Below are positions 9,806 through 18,307 of a stretch of 64,000 nucleotides of DNA, piece after piece (the stretch's first letter is position 1; every line of letters starts with the position of its first letter). The translations under genes were made by a program, and so were the position numbers. This stretch comes from Paenibacillus sp. S150 (GTDB lineage Bacteria; Bacillota; Bacilli; Paenibacillales; Paenibacillaceae). The notes under the pieces are model-generated. The model had not been told where the DNA came from. It ran no database searches and worked only from the letters and a program-made list of their open reading frames with translations. The DNA lies in assembly GCF_019352175.1 (NCBI RefSeq), contig NZ_JACBYI010000006.1:62001-126000 (forward strand), in the 5' to 3' direction.

Positions 9806-10030
9806 CTTCCGTTCCCTATGAACCTCCTTGCGTTCCATCCGCTTGTTCAGGTTCTCCGGTTCAATTCATATAGCTCATACATGCATCAACTGTCTGATAC
9901 GATATGGAGGTGCTGAGGTTGACGGGGAGGGTATGAAGATTTAACATTTACAGAAGTAAGTATTAACTGCGGAAGCTGAATAAAATAAAGAGGCTTTTCT
10001 TTAAAATTATAGAAGGAAAGGAAGATCGGC

Positions 10031-10216
10031 ATGACCTACTCACAAATTTCGAACAATTCAGGAAATGCCTCCGATATTCTCTATCTGGAGCAGCAGATCC
10101 AAGCCGTCAAGGCAGAGATTGCACGCGCCGGAGCTGCGGGCCGGAAGGAAGCGGCGGAGCAGGCGGGCAACAAGCTCGCCGAACTGGAAGCGAAGCTTGA
10201 CGAGCTTGTGGATTAG
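10031..10216 (+). CDS. Small coiled-coil protein, function unknown
   Basis: A 61-residue ORF. After a polar N-terminus (NNSGNAS) the rest is a single heptad-rich helix: LYLEQQIQAVKAEIARAG, then AAEQAGNKLAELEAKLDEL. No signal peptide or membrane segment is present. A purine-rich AGAAGGAAAGGAAG site lies 7-20 nt before the ATG, which supports translation. It stands alone between the repeat-rich region and the GH-like gene. I do not recognise the family. Confidence 0.55.
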   Translation: MTYSQISNNSGNASDILYLEQQIQAVKAEIARAGAAGRKEAAEQAGNKLAELEAKLDELVD

Positions 10217-10348
10217 GCAGAAGCACGGGCTATCCTGAAATAAGAAAATAATCCATCTGAATCAGGCAATTGTCTATTGTCCTTTCTCTCCCGGTTCTGT
10301 AGGCTTATCGTTGCAGAGTCTTGAAATTCTATGGCAGGGGCGATAAGA

Positions 10349-11635
10349 ATGAGCGGATTATTGGAAGCTTTGCCGCGCAAGCTAACGATTACGATGTGGG
10401 ATTTCTCCTGGTATACAATGACCCTGCCGGGGGAGCCTTATCATGATCTGGCGGCAAGGTTCAGGGAAGCGGTGGAACGGGGCTACAATACGATCCGGAT
10501 TTGTGCGATGCCTTATATGCTGTTTACCGAGCAAGGGAAGAGGCAGGGACTGCTGAAATTGGGGAATTTGGGAGAAGTAGGACAGCGTACGCGATGGTAC
10601 AACTGCAAAGGGGGAGCAGAGCTTGACGGACATGCCCGTTTGCTCGAGCTGTTCCGTCAGGCGCAGGCGCATGGCTGCTATATTATCCTGTCCTCCTGGG
10701 AGTATCAGCAAAGTCCAAGCTTTCTGGCCCAGCCGGAGCTGCGCGACGGGCTTGCAGCGATTCCGCCGGAGGCTCGGTTCATGGCTATTGCCGGATCGAT
10801 GCATCAATTGATCGGGTTTGTGAAGGAGCACGGCTATGCCGGGCAGATTGCCTATGCCGAATTGCACAATGAAGTGGAATTTGGACAGCTGACTGCGGTG
10901 GCTGTGGAACAAGGCATCCCTGAAACCGCTACGCCGAGGGTTGTAGAAGCCATGCAGCCTTATATTGAGGAAGCCATAGCCTTTCTCCGCGGACAGCATC
11001 CGGATGTGCTGATCAGCGCCAGCTATACGCTGAATGAGGCTTATCCGAAAGCTTATGCTGCTCAAAATATGCAGGTGGCCCATTTTCATCTTTACGTTAA
11101 AGGGATGATTGATGAGCTTATGGACCTGGCGGGGTTAAGCGATGAAACACTCGATTTTCCCAACCGGTTCGTGAAGTCCCTGCTCAGGCCGGAAGCGCCT
11201 TCATTTGAGCAGTGGAATCTGCCTCCCGGGCAGGAATGGCGGATGGAGGGCAATCCGGTGGGCATGAAGCTTATCTATTTGCATGACTGGGCTGATACGG
11301 AGAAATGGGACTTGTTTTTGTATGAGCGTTACGGCGCCCATAAGCTGGCTATGCTGCAAAAAGTGGATGCAAGGTTCGAAGAGGTTGAAGACTGGGCGCG
11401 CCACACGAACCTTCCCATCGTTATTGGAGAGGGCTATTTAGGCTATACTCCGCTGTACGCCAATTTCGAAGAGGGTCCGGTTGGCAAATTCATTGCCGAA
11501 TATGCGCTGCGCAAAGGCATGTCGCTGGGTTTTTGGGGAATGATCCTATGCTCGAACTGCGCTCCGCATCATCCCTTCTGGGCGGACATTGCCTGGCAGC
11601 GCAAATGGAATCAATTTATTCTTGAATCGGATTAG
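10349..11635 (+). CDS. Cellulase-like TIM-barrel protein (clan GH-A-like)
   Basis: A 428-residue cytosolic protein without signal peptide. It opens with LTITMWDFSWYTMTLPGEPY and continues with alternating beta/alpha segments. YAELHNEVEF (about residue 175) resembles the acid/base Asn-Glu of clan GH-A glycosidases, and PIVIGEGYLGY (about 365) resembles the nucleophile strand. Trp-rich stretches near the C-terminus (LGFWGMILCSN) fit a sugar-binding barrel. The ATG at 10349 was preferred to one at 10331, because GGGGCG precedes it while the earlier codon has no ribosome site. The substrate cannot be told; an intracellular oligosaccharide is an inference. msrA follows 35 bp later. Confidence 0.7.
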   Translation: MSGLLEALPRKLTITMWDFSWYTMTLPGEPYHDLAARFREAVERGYNTIRICAMPYMLFTEQGKRQGLLKLGNLGEVGQRTRWYNCKGGAELDGHARLLELFRQAQAHGCYIILSSWEYQQSPSFLAQPELRDGLAAIPPEARFMAIAGSMHQLIGFVKEHGYAGQIAYAELHNEVEFGQLTAVAVEQGIPETATPRVVEAMQPYIEEAIAFLRGQHPDVLISASYTLNEAYPKAYAAQNMQVAHFHLYVKGMIDELMDLAGLSDETLDFPNRFVKSLLRPEAPSFEQWNLPPGQEWRMEGNPVGMKLIYLHDWADTEKWDLFLYERYGAHKLAMLQKVDARFEEVEDWARHTNLPIVIGEGYLGYTPLYANFEEGPVGKFIAEYALRKGMSLGFWGMILCSNCAPHHPFWADIAWQRKWNQFILESD

Positions 11636-11670
11636 CTGTTATTTGACTTCCTGAAAGAAGGTGTGCCGGT

Positions 11671-12303
11671 CTGAGCGGACAAAACAGAACGGAGCTTGCC
11701 ACCTTTGCGGGCGGCTGCTTTTGGTGCATGGTTAAGCCTTTTGACGAGCTGCCGGGCATTGTCTCGGTGGTATCGGGGTATACGGGCGGCCGCACGGCAA
11801 ATCCGACTTACGAGGAAGTCGGTACGGAAACGACGGGACATGTGGAGGCTGTGCAGATTACGTTTGAGCCGGAGCAGTTTCCCTATGAGCGCCTGCTGGA
11901 TATTTATTGGCAGCTGATCGATCCGACTGATGCAGGCGGACAATTTATGGACCGGGGCTACTCCTACCGGACCGCGATCTTTGTGCACAGCGAAGAGCAG
12001 CGCGGGCAGGCGGAGGCGTCCAGGGCGGCGCTTCGGGCAAGCAAAAGATTCAAGGCCCCGATTGTGACGGAGATTCTCCCCGCCGGTCCCTTTTATTCAG
12101 CTGAAGCGCTGCATCAGGATTATTACAAAACCCATCCCCTGGATTATAAGCTGTATCTGAAGGGCTCCGGGCGGGAAGAATTTCTGGAGCGGTACTGGAA
12201 CAGCCGTGAGGACCAAAAGCGCCTGAAGAGCCGGCTGACCCGGCTGCAATATGAGGTCACACAGCATAAAGCAACAGAGCCGCCGTACGAGAATGAATTC
12301 TGA
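11671..12303 (+). CDS. msrA: Peptide methionine sulfoxide reductase MsrA, apparent CTG start
   Basis: MsrA reduces methionine-S-sulfoxide in proteins. The catalytic motif GGCFWC lies at residues 15-20 when the frame is read from CTG at 11671 (then SGQNRTELATFAGG). The first ATG, at 11728, comes immediately after this motif and would remove the nucleophile Cys. The open frame runs from 11647 and contains no ATG, GTG or TTG upstream of the motif. AGAAGG sits about 10 nt before the CTG. Other family blocks are intact: SGYTGG, PTYEEV, TTGHVEAV, DRGYSYRTAIF. The frame ends at a TGA exactly where bifunctional MsrAB proteins continue (ENEF, then a Trp). Either CTG initiation is used or the start codon has been lost. 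Confidence 0.8.
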   Translation: MSGQNRTELATFAGGCFWCMVKPFDELPGIVSVVSGYTGGRTANPTYEEVGTETTGHVEAVQITFEPEQFPYERLLDIYWQLIDPTDAGGQFMDRGYSYRTAIFVHSEEQRGQAEASRAALRASKRFKAPIVTEILPAGPFYSAEALHQDYYKTHPLDYKLYLKGSGREEFLERYWNSREDQKRLKSRLTRLQYEVTQHKATEPPYENEF

Positions 12304-12639
12304 GACAATTACCGTGACGGAATTTATGTCGATGTAATCAGTGGCGATCCGCTGTTCAGCTCGGCAGACAAATTCGACTCCGCCACCGGCTGGCCCAGCT
12401 TCACCGGACCGGTTGCCGAAGGACTGATCCGCAAGGAAGCGGACTACAGCGGCGGCGGGGTGCGGACCGCGCTGCGCAGCAGGCTGAGCGGGGCATACCT
12501 TGGCCATTTGTTCTTCGACGGGCCGGAGCCGGCCAAGCAGCATTACCGGGTAAACTCCGCCGCGCTGCGGTTTATACCGAAGGAGGAGCTGGAGGCGGAG
12601 GGGCTGGGGCGGTATATGGAGTTTTTAAATGAGCGTTAA
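12304..12639 (+). pseudogene. Decayed MsrB domain, in frame with msrA after a TGA
   Basis: Directly after the msrA TGA the same frame stays open for 111 codons and encodes an MsrB-like domain: DGIYVDVISGDPLFSS, KFDSATGWPSF, YLGHLFFDGPEP and NSAALRFIPKEEL. In MsrAB fusions the junction reads NEYWD or NEFWD, so the stop looks like a TGG-to-TGA change. Key residues are also lost. The catalytic RxC-x-NSAALRF motif has Arg in place of Cys (HYRVNSAALRF). GCGWPSF has become ATGWPSF. The active-site His before LGH is Tyr. The domain should be inactive even if read through. A frame this clean suggests recent decay or a retained structural role. Confidence 0.8.
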
Positions 12640-12798
12640 AGAGCAGAAGCTCCAGACCAATACAGACATAATATTCATATCGCTATATTTGAGGCATATA
12701 ATATTACATGGCCGGAAATAATGTTTTGGCATCCGCTATACAGATTCTAGGCACTAGCTTATTTTTATAGATAGTGTCATGTAAGATCACATGGCGGA

Positions 12799-12827
12799 TT
12801 GACAAAAGGATTCGGCAAGTGTATATT
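12799..12827 (+). promoter_or_regulatory. SigmaA promoter of the hut operon
   Basis: Consensus TTGACA at 12799-12804 and TATATT at 12822-12827 with a 17-bp spacer. Predicted start is near 12834, leaving a leader of about 140 nt before hutP. The remaining intergenic DNA from 12640 shows nothing else. Confidence 0.8.
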
Positions 12828-12971
12828 CTACTCAGCGATATATAGTTTTTAGTCAACAGAATGTAGCTGAGAAATCAGGAGACTTGCGTTTCCTTGTTTC
12901 AGTTGCATTTTTTTTGTTTGACCGAGTGCAGACTGAATAAATTGAACCCAAGAATCGAGGAGAATTCCGGT

Positions 12972-13433
12972 ATGGGGGAACCCTTAGCTTCATCATTTCC
13001 GATTGGTAAATTGGCGATTCTGCTGGCTGTGCTGCAGGAGCATGAATGGAAAAAGGTTGTCGAGCAGGAGCTGGATTCACGGGATTTCCGCTACACGATT
13101 GGCCGGGTGGGAGCCATGGATATGATTAAGGTGGTTGCGGCAATCGAGACGGCGGCCAAGAACAACCACATTATCGACGGCAATTCCTACCGCGAGGTCC
13201 ACGCGCTGTATCATGCGATCATTGAGACCATTCAGAGCATCGGGCGCGGAATCGTACAGTTTGGTGATATTTTGCGCACGGTAGGCCTCACTTTTGCCAT
13301 TGTCAGGGGTAGAAGATCCGGTGCCGCCGAGCACGAAGGGGAATGGATCGCAGTATGTGCCTACGGCACGATCGGCGCGCCCAAAAAAGGATTTGAGCAT
13401 GAAGCCATCGGTTTTGGTTTTAATCATATTTAG
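12972..13433 (+). CDS. hutP: Hut operon positive regulator HutP
   Basis: A 153-residue HutP. With L-histidine and Mg2+ this hexameric RNA-binding protein disrupts a terminator between hutP and hutH so that the catabolic genes are transcribed. Family blocks include GRVGAMDMIKVVAAIETAAK, SYREVHALYHAIIET, RTVGLTFAIVRG, WIAVCAYGTIGAPKKGFEHE and the final GFNHI. The ATG at 12972 follows CGAGGAG; an upstream 26-codon extension lacks a site and was dropped. It is the first gene of the operon. Confidence 0.95.
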   Translation: MGEPLASSFPIGKLAILLAVLQEHEWKKVVEQELDSRDFRYTIGRVGAMDMIKVVAAIETAAKNNHIIDGNSYREVHALYHAIIETIQSIGRGIVQFGDILRTVGLTFAIVRGRRSGAAEHEGEWIAVCAYGTIGAPKKGFEHEAIGFGFNHI

Positions 13434-13479
13434 AGATTGTATTTTCGGAAGAAGCGCCTTAACGGATCAAGCCGTAATT

Positions 13480-13532
13480 TAGTGATTAGTGATATAGAAG
13501 CCGGTACCTCTTATTAGGGTATGGGCTTTTTC
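13480..13532 (+). promoter_or_regulatory. HutP-responsive terminator/antiterminator
   Basis: Three UAG triplets at 13480-13482, 13487-13489 and 13495-13497 (4- and 5-nt gaps) lead straight into a U-tailed hairpin. In that hairpin AAGCC at 13498-13502 pairs with GGCTT at 13524-13528, GTACC pairs above it, and a T-run follows. HutP of B. subtilis binds clustered NAG triplets next to such a terminator. Binding here would cover the base of the stem. Confidence 0.8.
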
Positions 13533-13558
13533 TATTACTCGTAAAGCAGGTGGGGCAC

Positions 13559-15112
13559 ATGCTCGAAATAGCCAGTCAATCCGTAATCATCCACGGCAAT
13601 TCGTTAACGCTTGAAGAAGTTGTCCAGGTGGCCCGGTATCACAGGAATGTGGATATTGGCGAGGACAGCTGCCGGAAGGTCAATCATACCCGCAAATACG
13701 TCGAGAAGCTGCTGCAGGAGAAAAAGGTGGTATACGGCCTGACCACAGGCTTCGGCAAATTCAGCGATACGTATATCTCCCAGGAGGATACCAAGGCGCT
13801 TCAGCTCAATCTGATCCGCAGCCACTGCTGCGGGATAGGTGCACCGTTCCCGGAGGAGGTTGTGCGCGCCATCCTGCTGCTGAGAATCAATGCGTTATCC
13901 CTCGGCTACTCCGGCATCCGTCTGGAGGTCATTTGGCTGATGGTTGAAATGCTCAACCGGAATGTAGTGCCGGTGGTTCCGGAAAAAGGCTCACTGGGCG
14001 CAAGCGGTGACCTGGCTCCTTTATCGCATATGGTGCTTGTGATGCTTGGCGAAGGCGAGGCCTGTTATCGGGGCGTGCGCATGCCGGGCGGGCAGGCGCT
14101 GGCCAAAGCCGGGCTTGCGCCGATCGTGCTGGAGGCCAAGGAAGGGCTGGCCCTGATCAACGGCACACAGGTGATGACGGCAGTCGGAGCGCTGGCCTGC
14201 TGGGATGCGCTGAAGCTGGCGGACTGGGCCGATTGCACGGCGGCACTTAGCTGTGAGGCGCTGCGTGCGGTCAAAGATGCCTTTGATCCGGCGACGCATA
14301 TCGTCCGGCCGCACAGAGGCCAAAGGCAAGCCGCCGACAATATCCGTAATCTGACGTCCGGCAGCAGGCTGATGACCAGACAAGGGGAGCTCAGGGTGCA
14401 GGATGCCTATTCGCTGCGCTGTGCGCCGCAGGTTCATGGCGCGAGCCGCGATGCGCTGGCCTATATTGCGGAAAAGCTCGTGATTGAGATCAATTCGGCT
14501 ACGGATAATCCGCTTATCTTCGCGGATGAAGAGAAGGTGATCTCCGGAGGGAACTTCCACGGCCAGCCGGTTGCGCTGCCGATGGATCATCTGTCGATCA
14601 GCGCGGCGGAGCTCGCCAATATTGCCGAACGCCGGATCGAGCGGATGGTCAATCCGCATTTGAACGAGGGCCTGCCCCCGTTTTTAACAAAAAATGGCGG
14701 CTTGCAGTCCGGGTTCATGATCGCGCAATATGCCGCCGCCGCAGTCGTGTCGGAGAATAAATCGCTGGCCCATCCGGCCAGTGTGGATTCCATCCCCTCT
14801 TCGGGGAATCAGGAGGATCATGTCAGCATGGGCACGATTGGCGCGCGGAAGGCCAAGCAAATTGTGGATAATGCCTATGCCGTGCTGGCTGTTGAGCTCC
14901 TCTGCGGAGCCCAGGCGGTTGATTTCCGCAATCCGCAGCTGCTGGGCCAAGGCACAAAGTGGCTGTATGACCGCTGCCGGGAGCAGATTTCTTTTGTGGA
15001 CGCGGACCGGGTGCTCTCCGGCGATTTCGCAGCCATTGCCGGGTGGATGAAGGAGCCGGGCGTGCTGGATGAGTTATTTGCCCTGGTGCCTTTTCACACT
15101 TATAAAAACTGA
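13559..15112 (+). CDS. hutH: Histidine ammonia-lyase
   Basis: A 517-residue lyase that removes ammonia from L-histidine to give urocanate, the first step of the pathway. The self-processing MIO triad Ala-Ser-Gly is at 148-150 in GSLGASGDLAPLSH. Other markers are VYGLTTGFGKFSD, SATDNPLIF and GNFHGQPVALPMDHLS. The ATG at 13559 follows AGGTGGGG and is preferred over the GTG nine bases earlier. The gene lies behind the HutP-controlled terminator. The next gene, hutU, is 236 bp on, separated by structured repeat D. Confidence 0.96.
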   Translation: MLEIASQSVIIHGNSLTLEEVVQVARYHRNVDIGEDSCRKVNHTRKYVEKLLQEKKVVYGLTTGFGKFSDTYISQEDTKALQLNLIRSHCCGIGAPFPEEVVRAILLLRINALSLGYSGIRLEVIWLMVEMLNRNVVPVVPEKGSLGASGDLAPLSHMVLVMLGEGEACYRGVRMPGGQALAKAGLAPIVLEAKEGLALINGTQVMTAVGALACWDALKLADWADCTAALSCEALRAVKDAFDPATHIVRPHRGQRQAADNIRNLTSGSRLMTRQGELRVQDAYSLRCAPQVHGASRDALAYIAEKLVIEINSATDNPLIFADEEKVISGGNFHGQPVALPMDHLSISAAELANIAERRIERMVNPHLNEGLPPFLTKNGGLQSGFMIAQYAAAAVVSENKSLAHPASVDSIPSSGNQEDHVSMGTIGARKAKQIVDNAYAVLAVELLCGAQAVDFRNPQLLGQGTKWLYDRCREQISFVDADRVLSGDFAAIAGWMKEPGVLDELFALVPFHTYKN

Positions 15113-15170
15113 TAAGAATGAAGTTATTAAGATTGAACTAAAAAAATACCAAAAAGGGAAAGTGGCGGAG

Positions 15171-15290
15171 GGGAAGTTTGGAACTGGAGGAGCGATAGCG
15201 TCCGCCTTTGTCTCCAGATGTTATCCGCTGGCAGCGATATAATCCAAAACATCTGGAGACAACAGCGGCCGGAAGTCCAAACATTCCCCG
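15171..15290 (+). repeat. Structured intergenic repeat D, copy 2
   Basis: Lies between hutH and hutU. Perfect 14-bp arms TGTCTCCAGATGTT (15209-15222) and AACATCTGGAGACA (15248-15261) enclose a 25-nt loop. Outer arms GTTTGGA (15176-15182) and TCCAAAC (15276-15282) add a second stem. The reverse-strand copy at 9486-9597 keeps the fold with changed arm bases. It lacks a T-run, so it is not an ordinary terminator. It may tune or process the hut transcript, or simply be a mobile repeat. Confidence 0.7.
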
Positions 15291-15348
15291 CAGTTACGAT
15301 CAGACCCGAAATGGAATTTATCACCTAACCGAAGGGAGATCAACAAAT

Positions 15349-17028
15349 ATGGGCATAAACGAAGCAAGAGTCATCCGCGCGCCAAGGGGCAAGCTGCTGA
15401 ATACCAAGGGCTGGGTCCAGGAAGCGGCGCTGCGCATGCTGATGAACAATCTCGACCCCGAGGTCGCCGAGCACCCGGAGCAGCTGGTCGTCTATGGCGG
15501 AACCGGCAAGGCTGCCCGGAATTGGGAGAGCTTCGACGCTATTGTGCGTTCACTGCAGACACTTGCGGACAACGAAACCTTATTGATCCAATCCGGCAAA
15601 CCCGTTGCCGTCTTCCGCACCCATCCGGATGCCCCGCGGGTTCTGATCGCAAGTTCCAACCTCGTACCGGCCTGGGCGAACTGGAAGACCTTCCACGAGC
15701 TGGATCAGAAAGGATTGATGATGTACGGGCAAATGACGGCGGGCAGCTGGATTTATATTGGCACGCAAGGGATTGTGCAAGGGACGTATGAGACGTTCGC
15801 GGAATGTGCCAGACAGCATTTCGGCGGCACGCTGAAGGGAACGGTTACCCTCAGTGCCGGACTCGGCGGAATGGGAGGCGCCCAGCCGCTGGCTGTAACC
15901 ATGAATGAGGGAGTATTTATCGGCATCGATGTGGACCGGACACGGATTGAGAAGCGCATCCGGTCCAAGTATTGCGACCTCCTGGCGGAGACGCTGGAAG
16001 AGGCTGTCACCCTGGCTGAAGAAGCCAAAAGCGCAGGGCGTCCGCTGTCCGTCGGACTGCTCGGCAACGCGGCGGAGCTGCTGCCGCAAATGCTTGCGCG
16101 GGGCTTTGTGCCGGACATCCTGACGGATCAGACCTCGGCCCATGATCCCCTGAACGGCTATATCCCGGCAGGCTATTCTGTGGAATCAGGCAGACAGCTG
16201 AGAGAAGAGAACCCGCAGGGATATGTGGAATTGGCGAAGAAAAGCATTGCCTGCCACGTCGAAGCCATGCTTGCGCTCCAAAGCAAAGGAGCGGTAACCT
16301 TCGACTATGGCAATAACATCCGCCAGGTTGCATACGACGAAGGCGTCCGGCAGGCGTTCAGCTTCCCCGGCTTTGTGCCGGCGTATATCCGTCCGCAATT
16401 CTGTGAAGGCAAAGGCCCCTTCCGCTGGGTAGCCCTTTCGGGCGATTCCGAGGATATTTACAAAACCGATGCTGCGATTATGCGCGAGTTCCCGGAGAAT
16501 GAAGGCTTGCAGCGCTGGATACGCCTCGCTCAGGAGAAGGTCCCGTTTCAGGGGCTGCCCGCCCGCATCTGCTGGCTGGGCTATGGAGAGCGGGCGAGGT
16601 TCGGGCGGATTATCAATGACATGGTGGCCTCGGGAGAGCTGTCCGCGCCGGTTGTCATCGGCAGGGACCATCTGGATGCAGGCTCTGTGGCTTCTCCGAA
16701 CCGCGAAACCGAAGCCATGCGGGATGGCAGTGATGCGGTGTCCGACTGGCCGCTTCTGAACGCCATGGTAAATACAGCTGCAGGAGCAAGCTGGGTATCG
16801 CTTCACCACGGGGGCGGTGTGGGCATGGGATACTCCCAGCATGCCGGGATGGTCGTCGTTGCAGACGGAACCAAAGAGGCGGAAGCCAGGCTGGAGCGGG
16901 TGCTGACCTCAGACCCCGGCATGGGCGTAGTCCGCCATGCGGATGCAGGATATCCGCTCGCCATAGAGACAGCTCAGGCCCAAGGCATCCGGATGCCCAT
17001 GCCGGGCGTCCCGGGAAAGGAGCGGTAG
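15349..17028 (+). CDS. hutU: Urocanate hydratase
   Basis: A 559-residue urocanase that hydrates urocanate to imidazolonepropionate using tightly bound NAD+. Typical blocks are [13 protein letters not shown] near the N-terminus, [16 protein letters not shown] as the NAD-binding glycine-rich stretch, [34 protein letters not shown] (split by domain boundaries) and [15 protein letters not shown] near the end. The ATG at 15349 is preceded by GAAGGGAG; a longer open frame through repeat D was ignored. It is followed after one base by hutI, so they are tightly coupled. Confidence 0.97.
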   Translation: MGINEARVIRAPRGKLLNTKGWVQEAALRMLMNNLDPEVAEHPEQLVVYGGTGKAARNWESFDAIVRSLQTLADNETLLIQSGKPVAVFRTHPDAPRVLIASSNLVPAWANWKTFHELDQKGLMMYGQMTAGSWIYIGTQGIVQGTYETFAECARQHFGGTLKGTVTLSAGLGGMGGAQPLAVTMNEGVFIGIDVDRTRIEKRIRSKYCDLLAETLEEAVTLAEEAKSAGRPLSVGLLGNAAELLPQMLARGFVPDILTDQTSAHDPLNGYIPAGYSVESGRQLREENPQGYVELAKKSIACHVEAMLALQSKGAVTFDYGNNIRQVAYDEGVRQAFSFPGFVPAYIRPQFCEGKGPFRWVALSGDSEDIYKTDAAIMREFPENEGLQRWIRLAQEKVPFQGLPARICWLGYGERARFGRIINDMVASGELSAPVVIGRDHLDAGSVASPNRETEAMRDGSDAVSDWPLLNAMVNTAAGASWVSLHHGGGVGMGYSQHAGMVVVADGTKEAEARLERVLTSDPGMGVVRHADAGYPLAIETAQAQGIRMPMPGVPGKER

Positions 17029-17029
17029 C

Positions 17030-18307
17030 ATGATCTGTATTCATAGCGCAGCCCAGATTGCCACGCTTGGCGGAGGCGGTACGAAGCCAAAGGCCGGCAG
17101 GGAGATGGAGGAGCTTGGCCTGATCGAAGACGGAGGCATCGTAATCGAAGACGGAATTTTCACCTTCGTGGGTACAAGCGAGGAAGCCCGCCGGTATGCG
17201 GCGGAGCACTCCGGAGATCAAGAAGTTACGATGCTGTCGGCGCAAGGGAAGACAGTCACCCCGGGACTGGTTGATCCGCATACGCATATCGTCTTTGCCG
17301 GGTCCAGGGAGTTTGAGCTGAATCTGCGTTTGCAGGGCGCGAAATACATGGATATTCTGAATGCCGGGGGCGGAATTCTTTATACGACAGAGCGTACACG
17401 TGAAGCTGCAGAGGAACAGCTAATGGCAGAAACGGTGAAGCGGCTGGACCGTTTCCTGGAATATGGGGTAACGACGGTTGAAGCCAAAAGCGGGTATGGC
17501 TTGCGGCTTGAGGATGAATTGAAGCAGCTGCGGGTGGCCCGCAGGCTGGACGCTTCCCACCCGGTGGATCTGGTGTCAACGTTTATGGGGGCTCATGCAG
17601 TACCGGCGGAGTACAAAGGAAATGCGGACGCTTTTGTCCGGAGCGTGATTGAAGAGATGATACCTGCGGTTGCCAGGGAGGGATTGGCCGAGTTCTGCGA
17701 TGTGTTCTGTGAAGAAGGTGTCTTCACCGTGGAGCAGTCCCGGGACATTCTGCTGGCCGGCCAAAGGTGGGGGCTGAAGCCAAAAATCCACGCCGACGAG
17801 CTGGCCGCGTACGGGGGAGCGGAGCTGGCAGCCGAGCTGGGAGCAGTCTCGGCGGACCATCTGCTGAATGCCTCTGAAGCAGGCATTCAGCAGATGGCGG
17901 AGAGCGGAGTGATCGCTGTCCTTCTGCCCGGCACAGCCTTTTTCCTGATGGCCCGGCCTGCCGATGCGCGGGCCATGATTGCAGCCGGGGTGCCTGTTGC
18001 GCTTTCGACTGACCGCAATCCCGGCTCGTCACCGACGGAGTCGCTGCCTTTTATAATGAATCTGGCCTGCCTGACGATGCGAATGACACCGGCCGAGGTG
18101 CTGGCCGCCTGTACGATAAATGCGGCGCATGCCATTGGCCGTGCGGATACCATCGGCAGCATCGAAGCCGGCAAACAGGCTGATCTCGTGATATTCGACG
18201 CGCCTAATTATCTCTATTTACAGTATCACTACGCTGTTAATTTGGTGGATACCGTGATCAAAAAAGGGGAGGCGGTCGTTCAGAGCGGAAGGAGGGTCTT
18301 CGCATGA
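17030..18307 (+). CDS. hutI: Imidazolonepropionase
   Basis: A 425-residue metal-dependent amidohydrolase that opens imidazolonepropionate to N-formimino-L-glutamate. The metal motif DPHTHIVFAGSRE lies near residue 80. SGYGLRLEDELK and ADELAAYGGAELAAELGAVSADHL are conserved, and LSTDRNPGSSPTESL carries the last metal ligand. A glycine-rich N-terminal strand (ATLGGGG) is typical. The stop overlaps the start of the M20 hydrolase gene (ATGA), which supports one operon. Confidence 0.96.
   Translation: MICIHSAAQIATLGGGGTKPKAGREMEELGLIEDGGIVIEDGIFTFVGTSEEARRYAAEHSGDQEVTMLSAQGKTVTPGLVDPHTHIVFAGSREFELNLRLQGAKYMDILNAGGGILYTTERTREAAEEQLMAETVKRLDRFLEYGVTTVEAKSGYGLRLEDELKQLRVARRLDASHPVDLVSTFMGAHAVPAEYKGNADAFVRSVIEEMIPAVAREGLAEFCDVFCEEGVFTVEQSRDILLAGQRWGLKPKIHADELAAYGGAELAAELGAVSADHLLNASEAGIQQMAESGVIAVLLPGTAFFLMARPADARAMIAAGVPVALSTDRNPGSSPTESLPFIMNLACLTMRMTPAEVLAACTINAAHAIGRADTIGSIEAGKQADLVIFDAPNYLYLQYHYAVNLVDTVIKKGEAVVQSGRRVFA

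Noticed and set aside
12301..12303. TGA read as tryptophan (recoding)
   Set aside because: Many intact genes in the window (tatA-C, groEL, hut, ara, feo, ger) end normally and use TGG for Trp; some end at TGA. The two TGA/Trp sites occur only in genes with other lesions.
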